Shown: positions 16,269 through 25,117 of the stretch, piece after piece | Layout: every line of letters starts with the position of its first letter | Numbering within the stretch: position 1 is the first letter of the stretch | From: Bradyrhizobium lablabi | GTDB lineage: Bacteria > Pseudomonadota > Alphaproteobacteria > Rhizobiales > Xanthobacteraceae | DNA: 64,000 nt | Direction of reading: 5' to 3' | NCBI RefSeq assembly: GCF_900141755.1 | Contig: NZ_LT670844.1 | Coordinates: forward strand, 310,001 to 374,000 | The notes under the pieces: generated by a model | Database searches by the model: none | The model's input: only the letters and a program-made list of their open reading frames with translations | Told to the model about the DNA's origin: nothing | Program-made: the position numbers and the translations under genes

Positions 16269-19127
16269 ATGCCAGGCCAGGACCGACGGCCCGTCTACAA
16301 GTTCGGCGCGTGGGAAATCGATCTCGCGCGCCGTGAGATGCGGTTGAACGGCGTTCCGACTGACGTTGGCAGCCGGGCGTTCGAAATTGTCGAGACGCTG
16401 GTCCAGTCGGCCGGCGAGCTGATCGACAAGTATGAGTTGATGAACCGTGTATGGCCGGGTGCAGCGGTCGAGGAAAACACTCTACAGGCTCAAATCTCCG
16501 CGATACGCCGGGCGTTGGGTCCCGATCGAGGACTATTGAAGACAATCGCGGGTCGTGGCTACCGATTGCTGGGAGACTGGATAATTCAGCAGGAGGATTT
16601 TGCCGCGGCCGGCATGCCCACTGCTGAACCCGCTCGAAGCTATGTCACAAATCTTACCGCCCCACCCAGCGCATTGATTGGCAGAAACACAGCCGAGGCC
16701 CAATTATTAGAGCTGCTTTCGACCTATCGAATGGTCACCATGACCGGGCCCGGCGGTATCGGGAAGACCGTACTCGCGCAGGCGGTTGCCCGCAATCTGC
16801 TCGCGACTTTCGGAGGTGACGGTTTGCTCGTCGAACTGGTCTCGCTGTCGGACCCTGCGCTGGTGCCATTTGCGGTCGCGACTGTTCTCGGCCTCAGACT
16901 GGGCGGCGACGAGATTTCTTTTGAATCCATTGCGCGAGAAATCGGAGCAAGAAAACTCCTGCTCGTGCTGGATAATTGCGAGCATCTGATTGAAGGGGCT
17001 GCGAGGTTAGCGGAGACGCTCGTACGATCGTGTCCAAATACGACGATTCTGGCGACGAGCCGCGAGGTGCTTCGCATCGACGGCGAGTATGTCTATCGCG
17101 TTCCCCCGCTCGATGTTCCGGTACGGGGCGGAGATGGAGATCACGATATCCTCGGACGCAGCGCAGTGCAGCTCCTGATTGCCAGGACAAAGGCATTGAA
17201 CGCCGACTTTTCGCCGCGCGGGGAAAGCCTTCAGCTGGTCGCTGCGATTTCGCGTCAGCTCGATGGCATCCCGCTGGCCATCGAATTCGCGGCGGCTCGC
17301 GTCGCAACGCTTGGGTTGCAACAGGTCGCCGCGCGCTTGCACGATCGCTTCAACCTGCTGACCCGCGGCTTCCGAACGGCGTTACCGCGACACCAGACCC
17401 TGCTTGCGGCCCTCGATTGGAGTTATGAACTGCTGTCTGAGACGGAGGCGCGGGTGCTGCGCCACCTTGCGGTGTTCAACGGCGATTTTTCCCTCGATGC
17501 CGCTGCCGCAGTGATGGGAAATCTCGACGCCGTCTCGGTCGCGGATAGCCTGGCAGGCCTGGTCGTCAAGTCGCTCGTCGCCGCGGACTTTCAAGCCGGG
17601 GACGATCACTATCGTCTGCTTGACACGACGCGTGCCTACGCCCTCGAAAAGCTGCGCGGTGCGGGAGAGCACCGGGAAGCCGCACGTCGCCATGCGGAAT
17701 ACTTCCGGGAAGCCCTCATTCAGGCTGAGGCAGAAGGCAATTCCTTACCGCAAACCGATTGGCAGAGACGCTATGGCCGACACCTCGGCAATGTCCGCGC
17801 CGGCCTCGAATGGGCATTCTCGGCGGACGGCGACTCGCAGATCGGCGCGGCGTTGACTGCCGCTGCAGTGCCGCTATGGGTCCACCTGTCGCTGTTCGGC
17901 GAATGTCGCGAACGCGCCGAATTGGCGCTCGCGAAGCTGGACGATGGCGCTATAGATCCGACACGCTTGCGCATGCAGCTCTCGGCGGCACTCGGCTGGT
18001 CGCTGATGTACGGCCAGGGTCGTGCGCGAGATGCGGGCCCAACACTCGCGATCACCCTCGAATTGGCGGACCGGCTCGACGACAAGCATTATCGCCTGCG
18101 CGCCCTCTGGGGCCTTTGCATCGACCAGTTCAACAATGGCGAATTTATCAAGGCACTCGAGTTCGCTCAGCGCTTCACGAAAGCAGCGGAGGGCTCTGCC
18201 GATCCGACCGACTTGATGCTGGCCGATCGCCTTCTCGCCGTGTCGCTGCACTTTCTTGGCGACCAAAACGGCGCACGTCGCCACATCGACCGGGTCGACG
18301 CGTCCCTCGATCTCCTGGCCGAGAAGCCCAAGATTTTCCCGCTCGATCTGCGGATCTCGACGCACTATTTCCGTGCCCGCATCCTGTGGATGCAAGGTCT
18401 CGCCGATCAGGCGCTGCGCCTTGTCGAGCACAACATCGAGGAGGGACGCGCGAATGGCCACGCCTTGACCTTCTGCAGTGTGCTGGGGCAGGGCGCGTGC
18501 CCGATCACCTTCCTGGCCGGTGATTTCGACGCGGCGGAGCGCTACGGTGAAGTGCTATTCGAGCACACTGAGCGCCACGCGATAAGCCTTTGGCGGCTTT
18601 GGGCGGGCTGTTTCAAGGGCATGGTTATGGCCAAACGCGGCAACATCGACGCTGGGCTGGTGCTCTTGCGGAGTGAAATCGATCGGGCGGGCGACGCCAG
18701 GTTCTTGCCGCGCTTCCTGCTTCCGCTGGGCGAACTGGCGGCCTGTCTCGGCGAAGCAAATCAGATCGAAAAAGGGCTTGCAGCGGCCGACGAAACCTTG
18801 GAGCGCTGCAAAGCCAGGCAGGAACAGTGGTACGTCCCGGAGCTCTTGCGCATCAAGGGCGAATTGATGCTGAAGGACCCGCAACATCAACCGGCCTCGT
18901 CGGTGGAACGATGCTTCATCGAGGCCTTGAAGCTGGCAAAGCAGCAGGGCGCGCTCTTCTGGGAGTTGAGAAACGCGCTAAGCCTTGCGCGTCTCTGGGT
19001 TGGGCAGGACCGGAAGACCGACGCAAGGCAGATCCTTGAACCGCTGTACGGGGCATTCACGGAGGGCTTTCAGATTGCTGACGTTCGCGAGGCAAAAACG
19101 CTGCTTGACGGGCTTGACGCTGACTGA
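16269..19127 (+). CDS. Large winged-helix / NTPase / TPR transcriptional regulator
   Basis: About 952 residues from the ATG at 16269 (GGGAG five bases upstream); an in-frame ATG at 16239 has no ribosome site. Residues ~5-100 are an OmpR/PhoB-type winged helix (VYKFGAWEIDLARREMRLNG ... IRRALG ... IAGRGYRLLG). Residues ~145-400 form a STAND-type NTPase with Walker A GPGGIGKT and Walker B LLLVLDNCEH, then ATSREVLRIDGEY. The last ~500 residues are TPR-like helices. This architecture is a signal-integrating activator of unknown input, and the divergent DUF302 gene is a possible target. Confidence 0.88.
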   Translation: MPGQDRRPVYKFGAWEIDLARREMRLNGVPTDVGSRAFEIVETLVQSAGELIDKYELMNRVWPGAAVEENTLQAQISAIRRALGPDRGLLKTIAGRGYRLLGDWIIQQEDFAAAGMPTAEPARSYVTNLTAPPSALIGRNTAEAQLLELLSTYRMVTMTGPGGIGKTVLAQAVARNLLATFGGDGLLVELVSLSDPALVPFAVATVLGLRLGGDEISFESIAREIGARKLLLVLDNCEHLIEGAARLAETLVRSCPNTTILATSREVLRIDGEYVYRVPPLDVPVRGGDGDHDILGRSAVQLLIARTKALNADFSPRGESLQLVAAISRQLDGIPLAIEFAAARVATLGLQQVAARLHDRFNLLTRGFRTALPRHQTLLAALDWSYELLSETEARVLRHLAVFNGDFSLDAAAAVMGNLDAVSVADSLAGLVVKSLVAADFQAGDDHYRLLDTTRAYALEKLRGAGEHREAARRHAEYFREALIQAEAEGNSLPQTDWQRRYGRHLGNVRAGLEWAFSADGDSQIGAALTAAAVPLWVHLSLFGECRERAELALAKLDDGAIDPTRLRMQLSAALGWSLMYGQGRARDAGPTLAITLELADRLDDKHYRLRALWGLCIDQFNNGEFIKALEFAQRFTKAAEGSADPTDLMLADRLLAVSLHFLGDQNGARRHIDRVDASLDLLAEKPKIFPLDLRISTHYFRARILWMQGLADQALRLVEHNIEEGRANGHALTFCSVLGQGACPITFLAGDFDAAERYGEVLFEHTERHAISLWRLWAGCFKGMVMAKRGNIDAGLVLLRSEIDRAGDARFLPRFLLPLGELAACLGEANQIEKGLAAADETLERCKARQEQWYVPELLRIKGELMLKDPQHQPASSVERCFIEALKLAKQQGALFWELRNALSLARLWVGQDRKTDARQILEPLYGAFTEGFQIADVREAKTLLDGLDAD

Positions 19128-19541
19128 CGGCCAGACAGCACTCGGTCAACCTGAAAATGGCCAGTCGCTTGCTTCAGTCGTTTCGGCTCGCGCTCCTGGA
19201 TCGTTCGCATGATGCTGAGCTGAGGCATCTTTTGGAGGCGGATCAATCTGATCCAATCGGCCGACAGTTGAGACGCAGTCGTACATGAATTTGTAACGTT
19301 TCTTAAACGGCCGCGATCAACTTGCCAGAGCGAGCGCAGATAGCCCCAAACCGCGGATCCGGACCACTTGCAACTGCTGGTTTTTCGGGAGCACGACGTG
19401 CGGCTCAAACGAGTACTTTGATAGGGCTGAAACCGGGATCGAGAGGACTGCCGTTGGGCGCGGCTAATGTCGCAGTTGGGTCTTGGCAAAACATGATATA
19501 GTAGGAGACGTGCGAGAGAAACGCGATGAGGGAGGCTGCTC
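19128..19541. other. Intergenic region before the MFS gene
   Basis: About 410 bases. It contains one short frame (19157-19288, 43 residues, MASRLLQSFRLALLDRSHD...) without a ribosome site, which I do not call. The last ~60 bases carry GGGAGG, the ribosome site of the MFS gene. No clear promoter, repeat or terminator identified. Confidence 0.5.
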
Positions 19542-20849
19542 ATGACTGAGGCAATCGGGCGCCAAGCGATCGCAAAGGTCTCGCGTCGATTACTCCCGTT
19601 CATGGCCCTGCTTTATTTCGTAAACTTCCTTGATCGCATCAACCTCGGTTTTGCTGCGCTCACTATGAACAAGGACTTGGGGCTCAGCGCGTACGTGTAC
19701 GGGCTGGGGGCCGGCATATTTTTCTTCGGTTATTTTATCTTCGAGGTGCCAAGCAACCTCATCCTGGAGCGTGTAGGAGCGCGTCTGTGGATCGCCCGAA
19801 TCATGCTGACCTGGGGCTTCATTTCGGCTGGCATGGCGTTTGTCACGGGCGAGACGAGCTTCATCGTTATGCGTTTTCTCCTGGGCGTAGCTGAGGCCGG
19901 CTTCTTTCCGGGCATGATCCTCTATCTAACCTATTGGTACCCCGCTCCATATCGCGCCCGCGTCATTGCTGGATTTATGCTGGCCATTCCGGTCTCGATC
20001 GCTATTGGAGCACCGATATCGACGACCATCCTTGGCCTCGACGGTCTGCTCGGGCTTAAGGGTTGGCAGTGGCTGTTCATTATCGAAGGGGCTCCCGCGG
20101 TGGTTCTTTCGGCCGCCGTACTGTACTTCATGACCGACCGACCCGCACACGCGAAATGGCTCACTGCAGCCGAACGGGATTGGCTCGAACGAGCGCTGCG
20201 GGACGAACGCGAAGCGATCAATGCAGCTCACGGTACTTACAATCCCTTCCGTGCGCTAATCGACCCACGTGTGCTTGCTCTGTCGTTTATTTACCTTTGT
20301 CTCGTGGCTGCCGGCTACGGAACGGTTTACTTTCTGCCGCAGATCATCAAGGGACTCGGTTTCTCCAATTTTCAGACGGGGTTCGTGACCTCCGTACCCT
20401 CCATCGCAGGCTCCGTCGGCATGCTGGTCTGGGGCTGGTATTCGGATCGAATTGGCGAGCGGCGCTGGAACCTGGCGGTGGCCAGCTTATGCGGCGCAGT
20501 AGGACTCGCCGGCGCCGGCCTGTTTAATGCTTCGTACTGGGGCCTGTTGGCCATGTGTATCGCGAGCATCGGTCTGAATGGCACAAAGCCATGTTTTTGG
20601 CCGCTTCCGTCAACGCTCATGACTGGTACTGCCGCGGCAGCCAGCATTGCGGCGATCAATTCGATAGGAAATCTTGGCGGCTTTGTCGGACCCTATGTTG
20701 TGGGTTGGATCAAGGACACGACCCAGAGCTTTGAAGCGGGGCTCTATTTCCTAAGCGTCTGCGCCGTACTGGCGGCAATTGTGACCACGCTGGCGATGCG
20801 TCCATCCAGCCAGAGGGTCGCATCCCAAAGCATCAGTCATCCGGCATAA
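19542..20849 (+). CDS. MFS transporter, anion:cation symporter (ACS) type
   Basis: 435 residues with about 12 hydrophobic segments. The N-terminal signature LYFVNFLDRINLGFAALTMNKDLGLS and FFFGYFIFEVPSNLILERVGAR are characteristic of the ACS family (phthalate, tartrate, glucarate and related carboxylates). The second half has FGVYFLPQIIKGLGFS-like and GWYSDRIGERRWN motifs. Start supported by GGGAGG at about 19531. It stands alone, with no catabolic partner genes, so the substrate (probably an organic acid) cannot be named. Confidence 0.9.
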   Translation: MTEAIGRQAIAKVSRRLLPFMALLYFVNFLDRINLGFAALTMNKDLGLSAYVYGLGAGIFFFGYFIFEVPSNLILERVGARLWIARIMLTWGFISAGMAFVTGETSFIVMRFLLGVAEAGFFPGMILYLTYWYPAPYRARVIAGFMLAIPVSIAIGAPISTTILGLDGLLGLKGWQWLFIIEGAPAVVLSAAVLYFMTDRPAHAKWLTAAERDWLERALRDEREAINAAHGTYNPFRALIDPRVLALSFIYLCLVAAGYGTVYFLPQIIKGLGFSNFQTGFVTSVPSIAGSVGMLVWGWYSDRIGERRWNLAVASLCGAVGLAGAGLFNASYWGLLAMCIASIGLNGTKPCFWPLPSTLMTGTAAAASIAAINSIGNLGGFVGPYVVGWIKDTTQSFEAGLYFLSVCAVLAAIVTTLAMRPSSQRVASQSISHPA

Positions 20850-21111
20850 ATCGGCCAGTTCGTGGCACGGGATACGGGCGATGTCGCAGTCGGGTCATTC
20901 GCGACGGAGTCCGGCGGCCAACAAGCCCGGCCACGTCCGCTGTGCTGCCGAAAGCGGACGTAAATTCAGAGCATTAGCGGCTCCGCGACGGACGTGATTC
21001 AAGCTGCGAAACCGGAGCCTTGCGCTACGACCTCAGCGACTTTGAATGGACCGCCAGTTATTGCGCCCCCACACCCTTTTGTGTGTCGCGCGCGAATGCT
21101 AAATCGCCGAC

Positions 21112-21312
21112 ATGCTCACCGCCGAAGACATCGAAAAAGCCGTCGAACAACTCGCCCCGCGCGAGCTAGCGCGGCTTCGCGCCTGGTTCGAAGTGTTCGA
21201 TGCCCGGCAATTCGACGCCGCCATTGAGCGGGGGGCACGCGTCGGCAAGCTCGATGCTCATGCCGCCGAGGCGATTTCCGCGCACCGCGCCGGACTATCA
21301 CGCGAGTTTTAA
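21112..21312 (+). CDS. Solo antitoxin-like protein
   Basis: 66 residues reading EDIEKAVEQLAPRELARLRAWFEVFDARQFDAAIERGARVGKLDAHAAEAISAHRAG. This matches the small antitoxins that pair with RelE/ParE-type toxins (LSPEELA-FRxWFxxFDAxxWDxQIExDxxAGKLDxLAxEAL). The toxin gene expected immediately downstream is missing; instead a YciI gene follows. Ribosome site weak. Either a remnant or a chromosomal orphan antitoxin. Confidence 0.7.
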   Translation: MLTAEDIEKAVEQLAPRELARLRAWFEVFDARQFDAAIERGARVGKLDAHAAEAISAHRAGLSREF

Positions 21313-21378
21313 TGTCGGGATCGGCCGCCGCCAATCGTCCTTCGGGCATCCACTGGCCCAACCCGAACGAGGCAACCG

Positions 21379-21771
21379 ATGCTCTACGCTATCTTGGCCT
21401 ATCACGTTGAAGAGGAAGTCGCGTCCTGGACCCCGGAAGAGGACGCAACAGTGATGCGCGACCTCAACAAGGTGCACGGCCGCCTCAACGAATTGGGACG
21501 CCTCGGGCCCGCGGCGCGGCTCGGGGCAACCGAGGGCGCCTGCGTGCTGCGCGGCCCGCGCAAAGGCGTGGTTACCGACGGCCCCTTTACCGAGTCAAAA
21601 GAGCAGCTTCTCGGTTTCTACATCCTCGACTGCGCCGACCGCGACGCCGCCATATCAGCCGCGCGCGATCTGCGCCAGGTCAATCCCTCTGCGATGTATG
21701 AGATACGGCCCGTAAAACTCTATCTTCCCGGCGTGCCGTTTCCGAGAACGGAGGATGGCGTCGACGCGTAG
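21379..21771 (+). CDS. YciI-family protein
   Basis: 130 residues. Starts MLYAILAYHVEEEVASWTPEED and contains VTDGPFTESKEQLLGFYILDC, the strand-turn with the DGPF motif typical of YCII-related (PhnB/DGPF) proteins. These are dimeric ferredoxin-fold proteins sometimes coupled to ECF sigma factors, but no sigma factor gene is adjacent here. Catalytic function unknown. Confidence 0.85.
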   Translation: MLYAILAYHVEEEVASWTPEEDATVMRDLNKVHGRLNELGRLGPAARLGATEGACVLRGPRKGVVTDGPFTESKEQLLGFYILDCADRDAAISAARDLRQVNPSAMYEIRPVKLYLPGVPFPRTEDGVDA

Positions 21772-21796
21772 CCGTAACGCGACTGCGCATCCACCA

Positions 21797-21914
21797 GTCG
21801 TCCCGGCGAAAGCAGGGACCCATAGCCACCGATGTAAGTTGTTGGAAAGCCGTCTGGCCGCAGCGCTAAACAGAGAGGCCGCGGCGTATGGGTCCCTGCT
21901 TTCGCAGGGACGAC
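21797..21914. repeat. Palindromic repeat (GTCGTCCC type)
   Basis: The left arm GTCGTCCCGGCGAAAGCAGG with GGACCCATA pairs with the right arm TATGGGTCC and CTGCTTTCGCAGGGACGAC, around a ~45-base centre containing CTGGCCGC...GCGGCCTC. It is the first of three consecutive repeats (this one, the structured element, R3) before the membrane-protein gene. Confidence 0.85.
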
Positions 21915-21935
21915 ATCAAGAAGATTGTCTCGCTC

Positions 21936-22432
21936 AGGTGATTTGCCCGTCAGGCAAAAACCTGTCCAGCCTCTTTTGCAAAAATATTTCTGTTTTTCCG
22001 AAATGCAAATCAGACTATATGATTTGCCGTCCTGTCCCACAGAGGGGCGGCTCGAGATCGTCACGGACGCGGGACAGGATGCGGTGGACGCGGATGCGCT
22101 CTTGACGAACGGCGCTGACGCGGACGGCGAAGTCGTGTGGTCCTGACACCCCGACGCTGGTGTCAAGTTCTTGAGAAGCAAGCTTCTCAGGGGCGACGGT
22201 GGCAAGAAAGCCCGGCTCACCGGGGAGAGCACGATATAAGCCGTAAAACCATTGCGCGGGGAATGCCGGGTGATTCCGGTGTGACCTGACCAACGCGTGT
22301 GCGTTCTACCACTGCCATTGCACACGCGGCTATCGGGCGCATCGGGCGCCCGGCATTCCCTGCGCCCTCTGACTGGAGGGTAAGGAAATTTATAGCAAAC
22401 CTCGGGCGTATCCGGCCGCGAGATCGTGAAAT
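21936..22432 (+). ncRNA. Structured dispersed element, copy 2 (long form)
   Basis: A ~500-base stretch with no credible gene but a chain of hairpins: TTTGCC/GGCAAA (21942-21958), GCAAATCA/TGATTTGC (22005-22027), CCTGTCCC (22031) with GGGACAGG (22071), GACACC/GGTGTC near 22145-22162, TGAGAAG/CTTCTCA near 22172-22190, GGGAATGCCGGG (22259-22270) with CCCGGCATTCCC (22349-22360) and an enclosed CGCGTGTGC (22294) / GCACACGCG (22320). The 3' half matches 9177-9405. I remember close relatives in many Bradyrhizobium genomes, but know no accepted function. Confidence 0.6.
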
Positions 22433-22442
22433 TGTATCTAAA

Positions 22443-22488
22443 CGTCATGGCGAGGCGCAAAGCCGTCACTGCGCTCCTCGCAATGACG
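22443..22488. repeat. Short family R3 palindromic repeat
   Basis: CGTCATGGCGAGG ... CTCCTCGCAATGACG with a short centre GCGCAAAGCCGTCACTGCG. It follows directly on the structured element, repeating the arrangement at 9422. Confidence 0.8.
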
Positions 22489-22556
22489 GCCCCATTTGAA
22501 CTTGCCGCCGACCGGGCGCGACTAGCAATAGTCCGACGCTATCAAAGGGGTAAGCC

Positions 22557-22877
22557 ATGACCGATCCGCGAACGCAAGCATCCGATGGCACCGGCCGCAA
22601 CCCCATCATCTCGCTCGTGCTGCCCTGCCTCCTGATCGGGCATTTTCTCTGGAACCTGCTGACGCCGGCCCACGAATACGCGATGCGCTCCGAGCAGCGC
22701 CTGACCATGACGCTCGATTTTCTCTTGCTCGCTGGCCTATTCGGCTTGAGGCGCTCGATGCCGGCGGCGTTGTTCTGGATTGCGCTTATCGCCGGGATCG
22801 GGCTATTCGCGCTCCGCATGACCAGCGACGCCGGCTGGTGGACCGGCCATCTCGTCTATTCCATTCCACCGCGCTGA
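22557..22877 (+). CDS. Small membrane protein
   Basis: 106 residues, start supported by AAAGGGG six bases upstream. Hydrophobic segments at ~18-36 (ISLVLPCLLIGHFLWNLL), ~53-65 (LDFLLLAGLFGL) and ~70-88 (AALFWIALIAGIGLFAL) indicate three inner-membrane helices. Ends HLVYSIPPR. Not recognised. The next gene begins 12 bases after its stop in the same direction. Confidence 0.65.
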   Translation: MTDPRTQASDGTGRNPIISLVLPCLLIGHFLWNLLTPAHEYAMRSEQRLTMTLDFLLLAGLFGLRRSMPAALFWIALIAGIGLFALRMTSDAGWWTGHLVYSIPPR

Positions 22878-22889
22878 CCCCATCGGTCC

Positions 22890-23342
22890 ATGCCCAGAAC
22901 CGTCGACGATATCATTGCCGAGGCAGCCGCGCTGCCGCTGCGCGACGCAGCTTATGCGATCTGGCGGGAGAAAATCACGTTCGAGCGGCTGGAGGGCCGC
23001 ATCTGGCCGCAGCGCGATTTCAGCACGCCGGAAGCGAGCGAAAAATCCATGCAGGAGATTTCCGCGCGGCTTAAATACGAGCACGATTTCGCGCAGGACG
23101 GGCCGACCTTCGACCGTTTGAAGCGGGCGCACCCGCGCGCCAGCGATGCCGAACTGAAGCAGGCGATCGTCGAGGCCGTAAAATTCGACGACGATTGCTT
23201 CAAATATTTCTCATACGGCAGCGGTGAGAATTATCTCGACAATACACCACGCGCCGTCGCCCGCGCGGCGCGCGAAAATCCGCCGTATCTGGAAACCACC
23301 TACCGCGATGCCGAGAACTGGGTCGCCTACAACATGAAGTGA
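22890..23342 (+). CDS. Conserved-type hypothetical protein (150 aa)
   Basis: A soluble, charged protein: MPRTVDDIIAEAAALPLRDA at the start, then ERLEGRIWPQRDFSTPEASEK, a helical middle (RLKYEHDFAQDGPTFDRLKR; ASDAELKQAIVEAVKFDDDC) and an aromatic C-terminus (FKYFSYGSGENYLD). No signal or membrane helix. No domain recognised. Placed 12 bases after the small membrane protein, so likely in one transcript. Confidence 0.65.
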   Translation: MPRTVDDIIAEAAALPLRDAAYAIWREKITFERLEGRIWPQRDFSTPEASEKSMQEISARLKYEHDFAQDGPTFDRLKRAHPRASDAELKQAIVEAVKFDDDCFKYFSYGSGENYLDNTPRAVARAARENPPYLETTYRDAENWVAYNMK

Positions 23343-23350
23343 TGGCGAAC

Positions 23351-24205
23351 CTAGAAGCAAAGATTGGTGACAAAATTACCGCGCTTGTCCTTGATCACGT
23401 AGGGGCATTCAATGCGCTTCAGCGCTTTCTTGGCGTCCTCATCGCCGAGGGCTGCGGCGCGCTCGTAATAGGCTTTGGCGGCGGCCGCATCCTTTGGCCC
23501 GCCGCGCCCTTCCTGGGTGAAGGCGCCCATCCGTTCCAGCGCACCGGGATGATTTTGCGCCGCCGCTTTCTCGAACAAAGCGCGCGCGCCGGAATCATCC
23601 TGGGCGCCGCCGGTGCCCTCCGCCAACATCAACCCCAACTGATACTGCGCCTCCGCATTGGTCTCGGCGGCTTTTGCCAGGAGCTCCCTCGCCCGCGCAG
23701 GATCCGGCGACGCACCGCCGCTGCCGCCGAGCGCCGCGAGGTTGCTGACGCCGCGCGGATTGCCGGCTTGCGCGGCGCGCTCGAACAATTTCCGGGCTTG
23801 CGCTTCATCCCGCGCGACGCCCGCGCCGGTGCCATAGAGCACACCGAGTTCGACCATCGCCGAGGTGGAACCTTTGTCTGCCGCCTTGCGCCAGGCGGCG
23901 ATCGCTTCCGGCATTTGATGGTTGGCGGCGTAGGCGCGGCCCAATTGATAGAGCGCGCGCCGCGACGAGCCGGAGGCAATCTTACAGAATTTGATCGCGG
24001 TCGCGATATCGGGTGCCATGACTTCCGGCGTACCCTTGACATCGGCCGGCTTGTCCGGATCGGCGGGATCAGCGGCAAGCCGGTCGCACAGCACGAGATC
24101 GGCGGATTGCGCGAGCGCTACTCTGGGAGCCGCAACGATCGCGATCGCCGAGACGGCGACGCAGCCGATCGCAGCAAATACATTCGCGTGGGATCGTTTT
24201 GTCAT
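23351..24205 (-). CDS. Exported Sel1-repeat protein
   Basis: About 284 residues. Signal peptide to ~residue 32 (VAVSAIAIVAAPRVALAQ). From ~85 onward there are four to five Sel1-like repeats of ~36 residues, for example AMVELGVLYGTGAGVARDEAQARKLFERAA, then AQYQLGLMLAEGTGGAQDD and ALERMGAFTQEGRGGPKDAAAAKAYYERAA. These form an alpha-helical solenoid for protein contacts in the periplasm. It ends convergently with the 150-residue gene. Confidence 0.85.
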   Translation of the reverse strand: MTKRSHANVFAAIGCVAVSAIAIVAAPRVALAQSADLVLCDRLAADPADPDKPADVKGTPEVMAPDIATAIKFCKIASGSSRRALYQLGRAYAANHQMPEAIAAWRKAADKGSTSAMVELGVLYGTGAGVARDEAQARKLFERAAQAGNPRGVSNLAALGGSGGASPDPARARELLAKAAETNAEAQYQLGLMLAEGTGGAQDDSGARALFEKAAAQNHPGALERMGAFTQEGRGGPKDAAAAKAYYERAAALGDEDAKKALKRIECPYVIKDKRGNFVTNLCF

Positions 24206-24250
24206 GGCGCACATCGGAACGGCAAGGTTAGCTTCGAAGAACGGGCGGAT

Positions 24251-24937
24251 TCAAGGCTCGAGCCCGGCCGCGCGCAGCACCGGAGCGACTTCGGCCGAGG
24301 CGAGGTAGGCCAACAACGCGTCGGCCTGAACCGCCCTTACGGAGGCCGCAAGGCGCCCGGCGGAAAACACCGCGGGCGTTTGCAATTCGCGCGGGATCGG
24401 TCCGACCACTTCAACGCCCCTGACCTGCATCAATTCGCTGAGCTGCTGCACGGCGAGATCCGCCTCGCCCGACACCAGCCGTTCGGCGGTCAAACCCGAC
24501 GGCACGATCCGCGCGCCGGCGTTGATCTCGGAGGCGATCCCCATCCGCTCGATCAGTTGCGCAAAGAAAATGCCGCTGGCGCCGATCCGCGAATAGGCGA
24601 CCGCGCGAGCATTAAGCAGCGTCGCGCGAAGCGCGGCGACGCTCGCGATATCGGGATGAACCGCACCGGCCTTTACCGCAATGCCCACGTAAGAGCTTGC
24701 CAGATCGACGCAACTTGCGGCGACCACCCTTCCCTGCGCAGCGAGACCTTCGAGCCCTTCGCGGGTGAGGATGACAACGTCGGCTTCCTCCCCACCGCGC
24801 AGTCGATCGAGCAATCCCAGTGTCGGCGCGAAATCCGCATCAAGGCGCGCGCCGCCGGCCGCCTGATAGGGTCCGGCAAGGGTTTGCACCGCCCCCTTCA
24901 GCGCGAGCGTCGAGAGCACCCGAACCACCTTCTCCAT
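24251..24937 (-). CDS. ModA-like substrate-binding protein without signal peptide
   Basis: About 228 residues from the ATG at 24937, which follows TAAGGGA. It begins at once with the first strand of a type II periplasmic-binding fold (VVRVLSTLALKGAVQTLAGPYQ) and continues DADFAPTLGLLDRL, ADVVILTREGLEGLAAQG, SRIGASGIFFAQLIERMGI and VSGEADLAVQQLSEL, the pattern of molybdate/tungstate-type binders. No leader sequence and no ABC permease or ATPase nearby. A cytoplasmic sensor or a protein exported from an unrecognised start are the alternatives. Confidence 0.75.
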   Translation of the reverse strand: MEKVVRVLSTLALKGAVQTLAGPYQAAGGARLDADFAPTLGLLDRLRGGEEADVVILTREGLEGLAAQGRVVAASCVDLASSYVGIAVKAGAVHPDIASVAALRATLLNARAVAYSRIGASGIFFAQLIERMGIASEINAGARIVPSGLTAERLVSGEADLAVQQLSELMQVRGVEVVGPIPRELQTPAVFSAGRLAASVRAVQADALLAYLASAEVAPVLRAAGLEP

Positions 24938-25040
24938 CGCGCGTCCCTTACCGCGGCCCCGCAGGCTGCGCCCACAAGCGCGGTCCGTTCTAGCAAACGC
25001 GCAAGCCGGCGCAATGGCGTGCGGTGTCTCCAAAACGCAA

Positions 25041-25074
25041 TGATCCGCCAAAGCGCTCAAGCTCTGGCGGATCA
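25041..25074 (-). terminator. Hairpin downstream of glnII
   Basis: A perfect 10-bp inverted repeat TGATCCGCCA / TGGCGGATCA with a 14-base loop, 44 bases past the glnII stop. Read on the minus strand it is followed by TTGCGTTTT, a modest T tract. Confidence 0.55.
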
Positions 25075-25117
25075 GGATGCAGCCTGGAAGGCCCCAGCCC
25101 CTAGGCCTTATCGAGGC

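Noticed and set aside
19070-19603. A 177-codon minus-strand frame
   Set aside because: Overlaps the ends of two good genes and shows no domain or ribosome site.
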